From the NCBI GenBank assembly GCA_947589095.1, contig CANQBX010000005.1, positions 21,712-85,711 on the forward strand: DNA of 64,000 bases, written 5' to 3'. The position numbers and the translations under genes are program-made. Position 1 is the first letter of the stretch. Each line of letters begins with the position of its first letter. A model generated the notes under the pieces. That model ran no database searches. It was not told where the DNA came from and saw nothing but the letters and a program-made list of their open reading frames with translations. The stretch is from an uncultured Lachnospiraceae bacterium (lineage in GTDB: Bacteria > Bacillota > Clostridia > Lachnospirales > Lachnospiraceae). Positions 11,109 to 21,034 of this stretch are shown here, one piece after another.

Positions 11109-12950
11109 ATGTTTTCAAAACAAGGTATTATGAAACGTCTGTCAGTTGGCGCGTTGATATTGGCCATGACTGGAACCAGCCTGTTGACAGGCTGCAGCGG
11201 CTCTGCTTCGAATGCAGGCAGCCAGACAACTGAGGCTCAGGTCACAAAGAATACGGAACAAGCAAAAACAACGGAAGCGGAGAGCACGGCTGCACAGTCA
11301 GAAGCGGTTTCATCGGAGCCTGTCACGATCAAAATTTTGACCAAATTGCGCGAATTGGCCAAGGATGTCACATTGGACGACGTATATATTTGGCATTATT
11401 TGGAATATTATATGAGGCAGCAGGGTTATAATGTAACCATTGAAATGGAGGATGCCGGTGCTGATCCTGGCGAAAGAATGTCCCTGCTTCTCAATACAGG
11501 GGATTTGCCGGATATCGTGATCGGTATCGGTCTTAGCAATGTGGACGCAGTTAACTATGGAGTCAATGAGGGGATGTTGCTGGACTGGTTGCCGTATCTG
11601 AATGATCCGGAAATCATGCCTAATGCGAATGCGCTGCTCTCTTCGAATCCTGAATATTTTGAGGAAGTGATCTGCTCGGATGGAAAGATCTATTCTCTCC
11701 CGGGCATTGAGGAACGCACATATCTGTGGCTGGCAGGCAATTATGCCGGCTCAGATGTATATATCAATGAAGATTGGCTGGAAGCCTGCAATCTGGAACC
11801 GCCTCAAACTTCAGAAGAACTTCTGGACATGATGAGGGCCTTTTCAGAGAAAAAGAAGGCAGAAGGAAAGGATGGAGTAGTTTATGTCGCGAGTTCCAGG
11901 GGTGCGATAGAAAACTCGATCTGGTCCGGTCTGGGCTTTTACGGAAGCGGATTAAGTCAATTTGGGACCACTATTTCCATTAAGGACGGCAAGGTTGAGC
12001 TTCCTGCGGCCACGGAGGATTATCGGACATTTATCGAAATAATGCATAGCATGTACTCTGAAGGACTCATCTCACAGGATTATTTTACGATAGATACTGA
12101 TACGGCGGCCAGTATAGAGTCGACACTTGAATATCCGATGATAGATAATCCGTTTAAAACAATGACCGATCCGAAGGCTTTCAAGTCCTGGATCGATATG
12201 CCGCCGTTTACCGTGGGCGATAATACTACTGTGGTGAAATCGGTAAGAAGCAATGTTACAACTGGAAATCTGTGGGCATCTGCCGAAACAGAGCATCCTG
12301 AAATCGTAGCGAAGATGATGGATTTCTTCTATGACAAACAGGACGGCGTACCGATCTGGCTGTTTGGCCCGAAGAGCGGAGAAGACCCCCTTGGCCTGGT
12401 AGAAGGGTGGACCGTGAAGGACGGAAAGTTCACATGTAAAGAGGTGGAGGATGGAAATTATGACAACTGGGATGCATATGCACAGAATCGTCTTATTGGT
12501 CCTTATCCAAGTTGTACGATCGGAGTAGGATACGCTGACAGCCGCAATGAAGATGGATCCCCCAATTATTTGGGAACTAAATCCTATGTAGATCCAATTA
12601 CGGGGAAAGAAGTCGAAATGGTGATAAAAGCGGTCTATACTGATGACATAGTAGATGGCGCCATGAGGTTGAAAAAAGAGGCGCAATGGGCGACTGATCC
12701 GGTACATGTGACTACCGTACGTCTGCCATCCGTTTATTTGGATGGAGAAACCGCCAGACACGCGGATGAATTGTCCATGTTAATCGGAGACCAGATCAAG
12801 ACGGAGTCGGTCAATTTCATAACCGGAAAGCGCCCCATATCAGAACTGGATCAGTATTTTGAGGAAATCAAAAGTCTGGGCGTCGACGAATTTGTGGAGA
12901 TCTATCGGAACGCCTATAGTCGTTACATTGATAGTGTCTTCGGGGATTGA
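11109..12950 (+). CDS. extracellular solute-binding lipoprotein of sugar ABC transporter
   Basis: Signal peptide and lipobox LLTGCSGS; LLNTGDLPDIVIG; adjacent to permeases. Confidence 0.88.
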   Translation: MFSKQGIMKRLSVGALILAMTGTSLLTGCSGSASNAGSQTTEAQVTKNTEQAKTTEAESTAAQSEAVSSEPVTIKILTKLRELAKDVTLDDVYIWHYLEYYMRQQGYNVTIEMEDAGADPGERMSLLLNTGDLPDIVIGIGLSNVDAVNYGVNEGMLLDWLPYLNDPEIMPNANALLSSNPEYFEEVICSDGKIYSLPGIEERTYLWLAGNYAGSDVYINEDWLEACNLEPPQTSEELLDMMRAFSEKKKAEGKDGVVYVASSRGAIENSIWSGLGFYGSGLSQFGTTISIKDGKVELPAATEDYRTFIEIMHSMYSEGLISQDYFTIDTDTAASIESTLEYPMIDNPFKTMTDPKAFKSWIDMPPFTVGDNTTVVKSVRSNVTTGNLWASAETEHPEIVAKMMDFFYDKQDGVPIWLFGPKSGEDPLGLVEGWTVKDGKFTCKEVEDGNYDNWDAYAQNRLIGPYPSCTIGVGYADSRNEDGSPNYLGTKSYVDPITGKEVEMVIKAVYTDDIVDGAMRLKKEAQWATDPVHVTTVRLPSVYLDGETARHADELSMLIGDQIKTESVNFITGKRPISELDQYFEEIKSLGVDEFVEIYRNAYSRYIDSVFGD

Positions 12951-12967
12951 GAGAATCCAGTATGTGA

Positions 12968-13000
12968 ATGCAGTTGGAGGGGGATACCCCTCCTCTGCAT
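12968..13000 (+). other. Strong intercistronic hairpin without U-tract (possible mRNA processing/stability element)
   Basis: ATGCAG-tt-GGAGGGG-gata-CCCCTCC-t-CTGCAT. Confidence 0.55.
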
Positions 13001-13111
13001 ACCTGGCGCACCTGTGGACAGATCGTGTCCGCCGGTAGAAGGAGTTAGGGATAATAATTCTTACACTGCTGCTTGTGACGCCGGCTGAACGGCGGCGGAA
13101 TGGAGATAAGT

Positions 13112-14341
13112 ATGAAAATGATGCACAAAAAGCTGGCGATGCTTTTCCTTGTGTTTGTTGCGACGGCTGCTTTGGCGGCAGGATGTGGAAAAGGAAATGA
13201 GAATGACAGCGATATTTCAGCCAGCGTGGATCTCCAAATTGATGACGGTGAAGTAGAGGAAAATCAGGAAGATAGATTTATCCTGACGCCGGATAATCCC
13301 CCAAATGATGGGATTCTGTTTGCTGATCTTGAAGCAGAAGGACGAAGCGGTCATTTGGGTCATGCGCTGGTTGAATATGCACCGGGCGAAATTCTGGCCT
13401 TTTATCCGAATTGCTCCGCCGAGGATGAATATTGGAAAGGTCATTCGGGACATGGATGGATGGAGTACAAAAGGTCGACGGATGGCGGGGAGACATGGTC
13501 GGAACCATTTATTGAACCAAATTCAAAGAAGCTTTTTGATGAGACGGATGGAACCGAGACCATGATGTGCGAGAAGGCAATCTGTACTGACGACGGAACG
13601 ATCGTCCTGTTTTATCTGACTTGCGATATGGTTACAAGAGGACATGCCTGGGAGCCTAACCTCGAACCGCGTTATGCACTCAGCCATGATGGAGGAGAGA
13701 CTTTCTCTGATACAAGAGAAGTCATCAAGACAAAACAAAAATATAAGAGAATTTCCGGCAGAATATACGACGCGGATTATCGTGATGGCGTTATCTATGT
13801 CCTGCTCAATACATCCGGAGTTACCGATTTGTTTGTCAGCGAAGATAATGGAGAAAACTTTCAGCGCCGATCCACACTGCCTTTTAGGACAGTTGCCGGA
13901 TATGCCAATTTTTACGGTACGATGGAATTCATGCCAAATGGCGACCTGATTGCCTATACATACAACGAATCCGATGAATACAACATACCCTACGCAATAA
14001 GTCATGATAGTGGACTGACATGGGAGGAACCATCGACGGCTTATTTCGAAAAGAAAATCCGAAATCCTCAGCTGGCCTATTTCGGCGATAAATGGTGGAT
14101 GCATGGGAGGAGCGGAAACAAGGGTGAAAACAACGGCCATTTCATCCTGTATTTCTCTGAGGATGGAGTGAACTGGGACAGTGGCCAATATCTGCAGATG
14201 AAGACGGCAGGGTTTGGAGCCTATTCCAACAATCTGGTAGTCCACTGCGAAGATGGCAGCGAAAGGCTGCTGATACAGGCGTCCCATGCCTACTATCAGA
14301 ATCGAACAAACGTCTACCATTGGTGGATAGATAAATCTTGA
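13112..14341 (+). CDS. sialidase-fold (BNR/Asp-box) lipoprotein, putative exo-glycosidase
   Basis: Lipobox ALAAGCGKG; Asp-box motifs STDGGETW, SHDGGETF, SEDNGENF, SHDSGLTW. Upstream in-frame ATG at 13100 also possible. Confidence 0.78.
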   Translation: MKMMHKKLAMLFLVFVATAALAAGCGKGNENDSDISASVDLQIDDGEVEENQEDRFILTPDNPPNDGILFADLEAEGRSGHLGHALVEYAPGEILAFYPNCSAEDEYWKGHSGHGWMEYKRSTDGGETWSEPFIEPNSKKLFDETDGTETMMCEKAICTDDGTIVLFYLTCDMVTRGHAWEPNLEPRYALSHDGGETFSDTREVIKTKQKYKRISGRIYDADYRDGVIYVLLNTSGVTDLFVSEDNGENFQRRSTLPFRTVAGYANFYGTMEFMPNGDLIAYTYNESDEYNIPYAISHDSGLTWEEPSTAYFEKKIRNPQLAYFGDKWWMHGRSGNKGENNGHFILYFSEDGVNWDSGQYLQMKTAGFGAYSNNLVVHCEDGSERLLIQASHAYYQNRTNVYHWWIDKS

Positions 14342-14355
14342 CGGGAGGAAACAGG

Positions 14356-15000
14356 ATGAACAAAGTATTTGAAGAGATGTACCGTTCCGGCGTCGTGCCG
14401 GTAGTGATGTTATCCGACGAAAACAAGGCGGTTGGCCTGGCGCGCGCAATCCTGCGCGGCGGTATTGGCGTACTGGAGATCCCCATGCGCAATCCCGAGG
14501 CAGCGGATTGCATTCGCGCTGTGCGTACTCGCTGCCCGGAAATAGTGGTTGGAGCGGGAACGGTTTTGACGCCTCAGTTGGCGAAAACAGCTATTGAAGC
14601 AGGAGCTATGTTTGGAGTAGCTCCGGGGTATGACGATGAAATCATTGGGTATTTTCAGGAAAAAGGAATACCGTTTATTCCGGGAGCTATTACTTCGACA
14701 GATATCCAGAAAGGCGTTCGCGCAGGGCTTTCTGTGATTAAGTTCTTCCCTTCGGAGCCGCATGGCGGACTGCGGACGATCGGTTATCTGGCGGAGCCGT
14801 TTTCCATGGTGAAATTTCTGCCGGCGGGAGGCGTGGGGCTCGGGAATCTGGAGGAATACCTGGCCAATCCGGCAGTGCTTGCCTGTGCGGGAGGATTCAT
14901 GGCGCGGGCGCACCACATAGAGGAGGAAGACTGGGAGACAGTGACATCGATCTGTGCAGAGATTCGGGAGATTGCGGATAAGCGCCTGAGGGGAATCTGA
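14356..15000 (+). CDS. eda: bifunctional 2-keto-4-hydroxyglutarate / KDPG aldolase family
   Basis: GIGVLEIPMRNPEA, EIVVGAGTVLTPQLAKTAIEAGA, VIKFFPSEPHGG (Schiff-base Lys), FLPAGGVGLGN. Confidence 0.87.
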   Translation: MNKVFEEMYRSGVVPVVMLSDENKAVGLARAILRGGIGVLEIPMRNPEAADCIRAVRTRCPEIVVGAGTVLTPQLAKTAIEAGAMFGVAPGYDDEIIGYFQEKGIPFIPGAITSTDIQKGVRAGLSVIKFFPSEPHGGLRTIGYLAEPFSMVKFLPAGGVGLGNLEEYLANPAVLACAGGFMARAHHIEEEDWETVTSICAEIREIADKRLRGI

Positions 15001-15032
15001 TGTGATAAAGAGTCAGGGAAGGAGAATGAAAA

Positions 15033-16133
15033 ATGTGCGAGTGGAACTCATTATTTCGGTTAACGCCGGATAATCCGCCCAATGACGGAATTCTTTTTGC
15101 GGATCTGGAAGCGCAGGGACGCAGCGGCCATATGGGACATGCATTGGTGGAATATGCGCCTGGTAAGATACTGGCTTTTTATCCAAACTGTTCAGCTGAG
15201 GATCCTAGGTGGAAGGGACATTCCGGTTATGGCTGGATGGAATATAAACGCTCTGTGGACGGCGGCTTAACCTGGTCGGAGCCGATGATCGAACCGAATT
15301 CGAAGGCGCTGTTCGATCGAAACAGCGGCAGGACCCAGATGTGCGAAAAGGCGGTGTGTACAGATGATGGGACAGTCATCCTGTTCTATCTGACCTGCGA
15401 CATGACGGTGAACGGCCATATCTGGGAGCCGTATTTTGAGCCGTACTATGCGGTCAGCCGGGACGGCGGTGAGACGTTTTCCGAAGAGAAACTGTTCGTA
15501 CATAAGGCGGGGCGGATCTACGACGCGGTCTGCCATGATGGGAAGGTCTATGTGCTTTTCTTTGCGAATGCAGAACTTCCCGGTATCGCTCATCTGCGCT
15601 CGTGGCCTTATGAGCTTTATGTCAGTGAAGACGGCGGCGAAACGTTTGCACTGCGGTCTGTTCTTCCTTTCCAGAGTACGGTGGGCTGCTATTACGGAAC
15701 AATGGAATTTGGACCGGATGGAAAACTACTCGTCTACATTTATGATGAAACGGATGAGTATAACCTGAAATACATGGTCAGTGACGATGAAGGCCGCAGC
15801 TGGGGTGTGAACCGGCGGGCTTTTTTTGCCCGGAAGCTGCGGAATCCGCAGATGGTGTATTATGGCGGAAGCTGGTGGATGCACGGGCGCAGCGGCGGCA
15901 TGGGCGAGAATGCGGGACATTTCATTCTTTATCATTCGGCGGATGGAATCTGCTGGGACAATGGCTGCTATCTGAGGTTAGCCACGCAGGGGCATGGCGC
16001 CTATTCCAATAATCTGGTGGTGCATGGTACGGACGGAACAGAGAAGCTCCTGATCCAGACTTCTCATGCGTATTACCAGAATAGGACGAATACCATCATG
16101 TGGTGGATTCAGAAATGCGGACAGAAAACGTGA
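15033..16133 (+). CDS. sialidase-fold (BNR/Asp-box) protein lacking a signal peptide
   Basis: Long near-identical stretches to the 13.1 kb ORF (LTPDNPPNDGILFADLEA.GRSGH.GHALVEYAPG); SVDGGLTW, SRDGGETF, SEDGGETF, SDDEGRSW. Confidence 0.78.
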   Translation: MCEWNSLFRLTPDNPPNDGILFADLEAQGRSGHMGHALVEYAPGKILAFYPNCSAEDPRWKGHSGYGWMEYKRSVDGGLTWSEPMIEPNSKALFDRNSGRTQMCEKAVCTDDGTVILFYLTCDMTVNGHIWEPYFEPYYAVSRDGGETFSEEKLFVHKAGRIYDAVCHDGKVYVLFFANAELPGIAHLRSWPYELYVSEDGGETFALRSVLPFQSTVGCYYGTMEFGPDGKLLVYIYDETDEYNLKYMVSDDEGRSWGVNRRAFFARKLRNPQMVYYGGSWWMHGRSGGMGENAGHFILYHSADGICWDNGCYLRLATQGHGAYSNNLVVHGTDGTEKLLIQTSHAYYQNRTNTIMWWIQKCGQKT

Positions 16134-16146
16134 GAGAGGTGGATAT

Positions 16147-16974
16147 ATGATCTGTAAGACTTTAGATATTAAGAATAAGGACTCCATGGAGTATGCAAAG
16201 GCTGTCGTATATATCCTGGATCAGTCGCCGGAGATTTCCATTGACCGAAGACCGTTGATCATCGTGTGTCCCGGCGGGGCTTACCGTTATACATCTGACC
16301 GGGAGGCGGAGGCGATCGCCATGCAGTATACTTCTATGGGATACCATGCGGCGGTACTGAGATATTCGGTGGCTCCGGCCCGGTTCCCGGCAGCATTCCT
16401 GGAACTGGCAAGAACAGTGGCGCTTATTCGGGAACATGGGGATGAATGGTGCGTGGATAAGGACAAGATACTGGTATCCGGCTTTTCTGCGGGAGGACAT
16501 CTGGCGGCCGGTTACGGCGTGTTCTGGGGTGAGGACTGGGTGAATCAGAGTCTTGGGGTCGACAGAGAAGCGCTTCGCCCGAATGGGATGATACTTGCTT
16601 ATCCGGTGATTTCCGCGGGAGAATACGGACATCTCGAGTCGTTTCGTAACCTTCTGGGCGATGATTATGAGGATGAGACAAAGCGGAGGCGGCAATCGCT
16701 GGAATTATGGGTCAATAAAGACACACCGCCTGCATTTATCTGGCATACCTATGAAGATACGTTAGTGCCGCTTCAGAATTCGTTAATGCTGGTCAGCGAA
16801 ATGGCGAAACAGAATATCCCTGTGGAGTTTCATCTGTTCGAAAAAGGCGGTCATGGTCTGGCGCTTGGGACCTGGGTCACGCGGAATAAAGCCGGATATG
16901 GAATCTCTGATTCGGCAGCGGAATGGGTTGTGTTGGTTCGAAGATGGCTCCAGGCGCGTTATTCCGTGCATTGA
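16147..16974 (+). CDS. alpha/beta hydrolase (acetyl/xylan esterase-like)
   Basis: RPLIIVCPGGAYRYTSDREAEAIA, LVSGFSAGGHLAAGYG, WHTYEDTLVP, GGHGLALG. Confidence 0.82.
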   Translation: MICKTLDIKNKDSMEYAKAVVYILDQSPEISIDRRPLIIVCPGGAYRYTSDREAEAIAMQYTSMGYHAAVLRYSVAPARFPAAFLELARTVALIREHGDEWCVDKDKILVSGFSAGGHLAAGYGVFWGEDWVNQSLGVDREALRPNGMILAYPVISAGEYGHLESFRNLLGDDYEDETKRRRQSLELWVNKDTPPAFIWHTYEDTLVPLQNSLMLVSEMAKQNIPVEFHLFEKGGHGLALGTWVTRNKAGYGISDSAAEWVVLVRRWLQARYSVH

Positions 16975-16996
16975 TTGAAAGGCAGGCTTAAAGAGA

Positions 16997-18304
16997 ATGA
17001 GTATCTACGATTCATTATTGGCAGATGTTCAGCTGCCGCGTTTCCGTAAGATTCATATGGAAGTGCCGAAGGGAAAAATCAGACGCGAAGAGATCGATGG
17101 AATCGTCCGTGAACGTATGACAGAATGCGCAGTGCTCGCCCGGCTGAAGCCGGGCGAGACTGTTGCAGTCGGCGTGGGGAGCAGGGATATCCGAAATTAT
17201 GACCGTATCGTGAGAAGCGTTATAGATGTATTGAAAGAGGCGGGAGCGAAGCCGTTCATTTTCCCAGCCATGGGAAGTCATGCCGGAGCTACGGCGGAGG
17301 GGCAGGAAGGGCTTCTTCGTGATCGCGGAATATCGGAAGAAACGATGGGAATACCGATACGGTCGTCGATGGAGACCTTGATCATCGGCAAGACGCCGCA
17401 TGGACTTCCAGTTTATTTCGACCGAAATGCCGCCGGCGCAGATTGGATCGTGACGGTAGGGCGCGTTAAACCTCATACGGATTTTCATGGGGCGCATGAA
17501 AGTGGCCTTTATAAGATGCTGGCGGTGGGCTGTGGCAAACAGGTGGGAGCGGCAGTCTGTCATTCCGGCGGATATGGGCTTATGGAACGCAATGTCACGG
17601 AGATTGCGGAGGTAGTTCTTCAAGAGAAACGGCTGCTTTTGGGAATCGCGGTGATCGAGGACGCATTCGGAGATACGTACCGGCTGGAAGCGGTATCCGG
17701 CGAACGGTTTGGCGAGGAAGACACACGGTTGCTGGCAGAGGCGAAGCGGCTGGTGCCGAGGATCCCGTTTCATAAGATCGATATGCTGGTGTTGAATGAA
17801 TTTGGAAAGGATATCAGCGGCGCGGGAATGGATCCGAATGTGACAGGTCGTCTGGGCGCCGCCGGGGACGAGAAACCATATGCGGACCGGATCGTAGCGC
17901 TGGATCTGACGGAAGGGTCGCATCATAATTTCGCGGGAATCGGCAATGCGGATGTGATCACACAGAGGTTTTTCGAGAAGGTGGATTTCCTGGAAACATA
18001 TCCGAACTGTATTACGAGCCGCGACCTGGCCGGTATGAAACTGCCTGCCGTAATGCCGAACGACCGCAATGCGGTGCGGATCGCGCTGCATACGATACCG
18101 GGCGGTGCTTCGGGCTGCGGATGGAGGATCGTGTGGATGAAGAATACGCTGGGGTTGGGAACATTTTTAATTTCGGAAGCCCTAGTAGGAGAGGCGCGTG
18201 GGAATCCGCTTCTTCGTGTTGACGGAAAGGCATTTGAGATTCGGTTTGATGATCAGGGGAATCTGTGTCAGGATATGCTGGTTTGTTTTGATGGAATAAA
18301 TTAG
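16997..18304 (+). CDS. LarA-like (lactate racemase domain / nickel-pincer isomerase family) protein
   Basis: GRVKPHTDFHGAHESGLYKMLAVGCGKQVGA motif, LKPGETVAVGVGSRDIRNYDRIVRSVID. Confidence 0.6.
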   Translation: MSIYDSLLADVQLPRFRKIHMEVPKGKIRREEIDGIVRERMTECAVLARLKPGETVAVGVGSRDIRNYDRIVRSVIDVLKEAGAKPFIFPAMGSHAGATAEGQEGLLRDRGISEETMGIPIRSSMETLIIGKTPHGLPVYFDRNAAGADWIVTVGRVKPHTDFHGAHESGLYKMLAVGCGKQVGAAVCHSGGYGLMERNVTEIAEVVLQEKRLLLGIAVIEDAFGDTYRLEAVSGERFGEEDTRLLAEAKRLVPRIPFHKIDMLVLNEFGKDISGAGMDPNVTGRLGAAGDEKPYADRIVALDLTEGSHHNFAGIGNADVITQRFFEKVDFLETYPNCITSRDLAGMKLPAVMPNDRNAVRIALHTIPGGASGCGWRIVWMKNTLGLGTFLISEALVGEARGNPLLRVDGKAFEIRFDDQGNLCQDMLVCFDGIN

Positions 18305-18410
18305 CTGTCGCTGCGGGCTTTAACGCATATATGATTGAAAAGAACATCTTGCAGGAAGGGTCAATTTTGATTATACTTATAGATAGAGGAAATAATCGGG
18401 GGGTGAACGT

Positions 18411-19328
18411 GTGGCTGAAAAAGACGCCGCGGAAAAGACGCTGGAAGCATATAACGACGTATTCGCGGATATTGTAAATGGTCTCTTATTCCATGGGGAG
18501 CGCGTTGTAAAGGAAGAGGAACTGGAGGACGAAACGCCGAGATCCATATATAAGGCGGATGGGAAACTCCACGAACAGGAACGGGATACGGCGAAGTATT
18601 GGAAGGACTGTAATGTTCAGATCGCCTTGTACGGATTCGAGAACCAGACGAAGTCGGATGCGGATATGGCCCTGCGAGTGATCAGTTATGACGGTGCGGC
18701 TTACCGCCGCCAGCTTTTGAGAAATGTGCCGCGGGAGGCTGGGCGAGAGAATGGATGCCGGGAAGAGGACTCGGCCCCGGGGCGTTATCCGGTTGTGACG
18801 CTGGTCCTGTACTTTGGCGAGAAACATTGGAATAAACCGTTGTCGCTTAAGGAATGCCTGGACATTCCGGACAGGCTGCAGCCATTTGTCAGCGACTACA
18901 GAATCAATCTGTTCGAGATAGCCTGGCTTGAGGAAGAACAGGTAGAGCTTTTTACCAGCGACTTCAAGATCGTAGCGGATTATTTTGTTCAGATGAGGAA
19001 GAACAAGGAATACCGTCCCTCAGAAGAGGCTATGCGACATGTGGATGAGGTGCTGAAGCTGATGACGGTTCTGACGGGAGACAGCCGGTTTGAGGAGGTT
19101 TTAAACGAACCGGGGAAAGGAGATGTGAAGAAAATGTGTGAGGTATTGGATCGGGTTGAGGCCAGGGGGAAGGCCATAGGAGAAAAGAGCGGCAGGGAGA
19201 GCGGTCTGTATGACGCGATCTGCAGCTTGATGAGGACGGTAAGATGCACCGCGGATCAGGCGATGGATATGCTGGAAATCCCGGCTGCAGATAGAGGAAA
19301 GTATCTGAGTAGAATGAACGCGAAGTAA
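18411..19328 (+). CDS. Rpn/PD-(D/E)XK nuclease-family putative transposase
   Basis: YNDVFADIVNGLLF, YPVVTLVLYFGEKHWNKPLSLKECLDIP, DYRINLFEIAWL. Confidence 0.72.
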   Translation: MAEKDAAEKTLEAYNDVFADIVNGLLFHGERVVKEEELEDETPRSIYKADGKLHEQERDTAKYWKDCNVQIALYGFENQTKSDADMALRVISYDGAAYRRQLLRNVPREAGRENGCREEDSAPGRYPVVTLVLYFGEKHWNKPLSLKECLDIPDRLQPFVSDYRINLFEIAWLEEEQVELFTSDFKIVADYFVQMRKNKEYRPSEEAMRHVDEVLKLMTVLTGDSRFEEVLNEPGKGDVKKMCEVLDRVEARGKAIGEKSGRESGLYDAICSLMRTVRCTADQAMDMLEIPAADRGKYLSRMNAK

Positions 19329-19454
19329 TGTGTGGATATCCGTTCGCCTGTTTGAGCATAAAAAGGACAGTTTGCCGCGCGAGCCCGTTAAGATTCATAC
19401 GGCAAAAGTATTTATGTTGGCAGATATTATACAGAGATAGAGAAGGAGTCAGCG

Positions 19455-20111
19455 ATGGATCTTAAAGATAAAAAGATTGCTTTCCTGGGTGACAGCATTA
19501 CAGAGGGACACGGAACGACGTCGGCAGAGCATACATTCTGGAATATTCTGGCGAAGAGAACCGGTGCGCAGAGCTACGGATATGGGATCGGCGGGACCCG
19601 GATAGCGCCGCAGCGCAAGCCGTCGGAGAATCCAAGGCACGATCTTTATTTCGGATCACGGGTGGATGAAATGATCCCGGACGCGGATATCGTGGTGGTG
19701 TTCGGCGGAACCAATGATTACGGCCATGGAGACGCTGCTTTCGGGACGATGGAGGACCGGACGGAGGATACATTCTATGGGGCTCTTCATTCGCTGATCC
19801 GGAAACTGATTGAACGGTATCCGGAAGCGCTGATCGTGATCATGACGCCGCTGCACCGTCTGGGTGAATCCGGCCGTGATTATAATGAGCGCGGGGTGCG
19901 CAACGCGGCGGATCTGCAGGATTATGTGGATGCGATTATCGAGGTGGCGGCGTACTATGGGATTCCAGTGCTGGATTTGTTTCGGGTCAGCGGGATCCAG
20001 CCGGAGATACCGGCGGTCCGTGAGCGTTACATGCCGGATGGACTGCATCCCTGCGACGCCGGGCATGAACGGATCGCGCAGCGGCTGATCGGATTTTTGG
20101 AAACTCTGTAG
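19455..20111 (+). CDS. SGNH/GDSL hydrolase
   Basis: IAFLGDSITEGHGTT, VVVFGGTNDYGHG, MPDGLHPCDAGHERIA. Confidence 0.88.
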   Translation: MDLKDKKIAFLGDSITEGHGTTSAEHTFWNILAKRTGAQSYGYGIGGTRIAPQRKPSENPRHDLYFGSRVDEMIPDADIVVVFGGTNDYGHGDAAFGTMEDRTEDTFYGALHSLIRKLIERYPEALIVIMTPLHRLGESGRDYNERGVRNAADLQDYVDAIIEVAAYYGIPVLDLFRVSGIQPEIPAVRERYMPDGLHPCDAGHERIAQRLIGFLETL

Positions 20112-20262
20112 ATAATATGGAGTGACATCATGTTTGCAGTAACGTGGATTTATTTGTATAATTCTAGTTGAAGCAAACAGCACGAATGAGAATTTCTGCC
20201 TGCAAAGAAGAAAATGGAACCGTACATTTCAGAAAGTTTATAGTAACGAAAGGGGGGCAATC

Positions 20263-20991
20263 GTGGAAAAGATCATCACCTATGAGAATCTTCGAAGCTT
20301 CGCCTATGTAAATGACAACGTCTGCGCAGAGCCGATCCGCGGCATTATCGTGCAGTTCTCCGGTCTGAACGGGAACGCGATGTATCAGCCTGACACGCTG
20401 GAAGGGGAATTCTACGGGGAGAAGGGCATTCTGTTCGTCATTCCGTATACCAATCCCTGGTCGTGGATGAACCGGCAGGCGGTGGGCTATACGGAAGAGA
20501 TCCTGGACGTTCTTTTTGAGAAATACGCGCTGGATTCGTCGGTTCCGATCGCGTCCACCGGCGGAAGCATGGGCGGACAGTCGGCGCTGGTCTATTCGTG
20601 TTATGCGAAACGGACGCCGGCTGTCTGTGTGGCGAACTGTCCGGTCTGTGACATGGAATACCATTTCGGAGAGCGGACTGATCTGCCGCGTACCATTTAC
20701 AGCGCGCTGTGGCAGGAGGAAGGCAGTCTGACGGACGCGTTACATTCTGTATCGCCTCTGCATCTGATCGGGAAGCTGCCGCGGATCAGGTATCATATCC
20801 TTCATTGCGACGAGGATAAGGCTGTCGATCTGGAGCGGCATTCGGAAACGTTCGTCGGAGAGATGAAGAAAGCCGGGTATGACATCTCTCTGGATATTAT
20901 CCATGGCCGGGGACACTGCGATCTGGGGTACGAAGGAAAGAAAAAGTATGCCGGATATATATTAAGCGGATTGGGCTGTGCCCAGGATTAA
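20263..20991 (+). CDS. alpha/beta hydrolase, prolyl-oligopeptidase-like
   Basis: GTG start; IASTGGSMGGQSALVYS nucleophile elbow, HCDEDKAVDLERHSE, GRGHCDLG. Confidence 0.7.
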   Translation: MEKIITYENLRSFAYVNDNVCAEPIRGIIVQFSGLNGNAMYQPDTLEGEFYGEKGILFVIPYTNPWSWMNRQAVGYTEEILDVLFEKYALDSSVPIASTGGSMGGQSALVYSCYAKRTPAVCVANCPVCDMEYHFGERTDLPRTIYSALWQEEGSLTDALHSVSPLHLIGKLPRIRYHILHCDEDKAVDLERHSETFVGEMKKAGYDISLDIIHGRGHCDLGYEGKKKYAGYILSGLGCAQD

Positions 20992-21034
20992 TCTTCGGAA
21001 AGAGGTATCGTGTGGGGGGATAACGGCTGCGATT

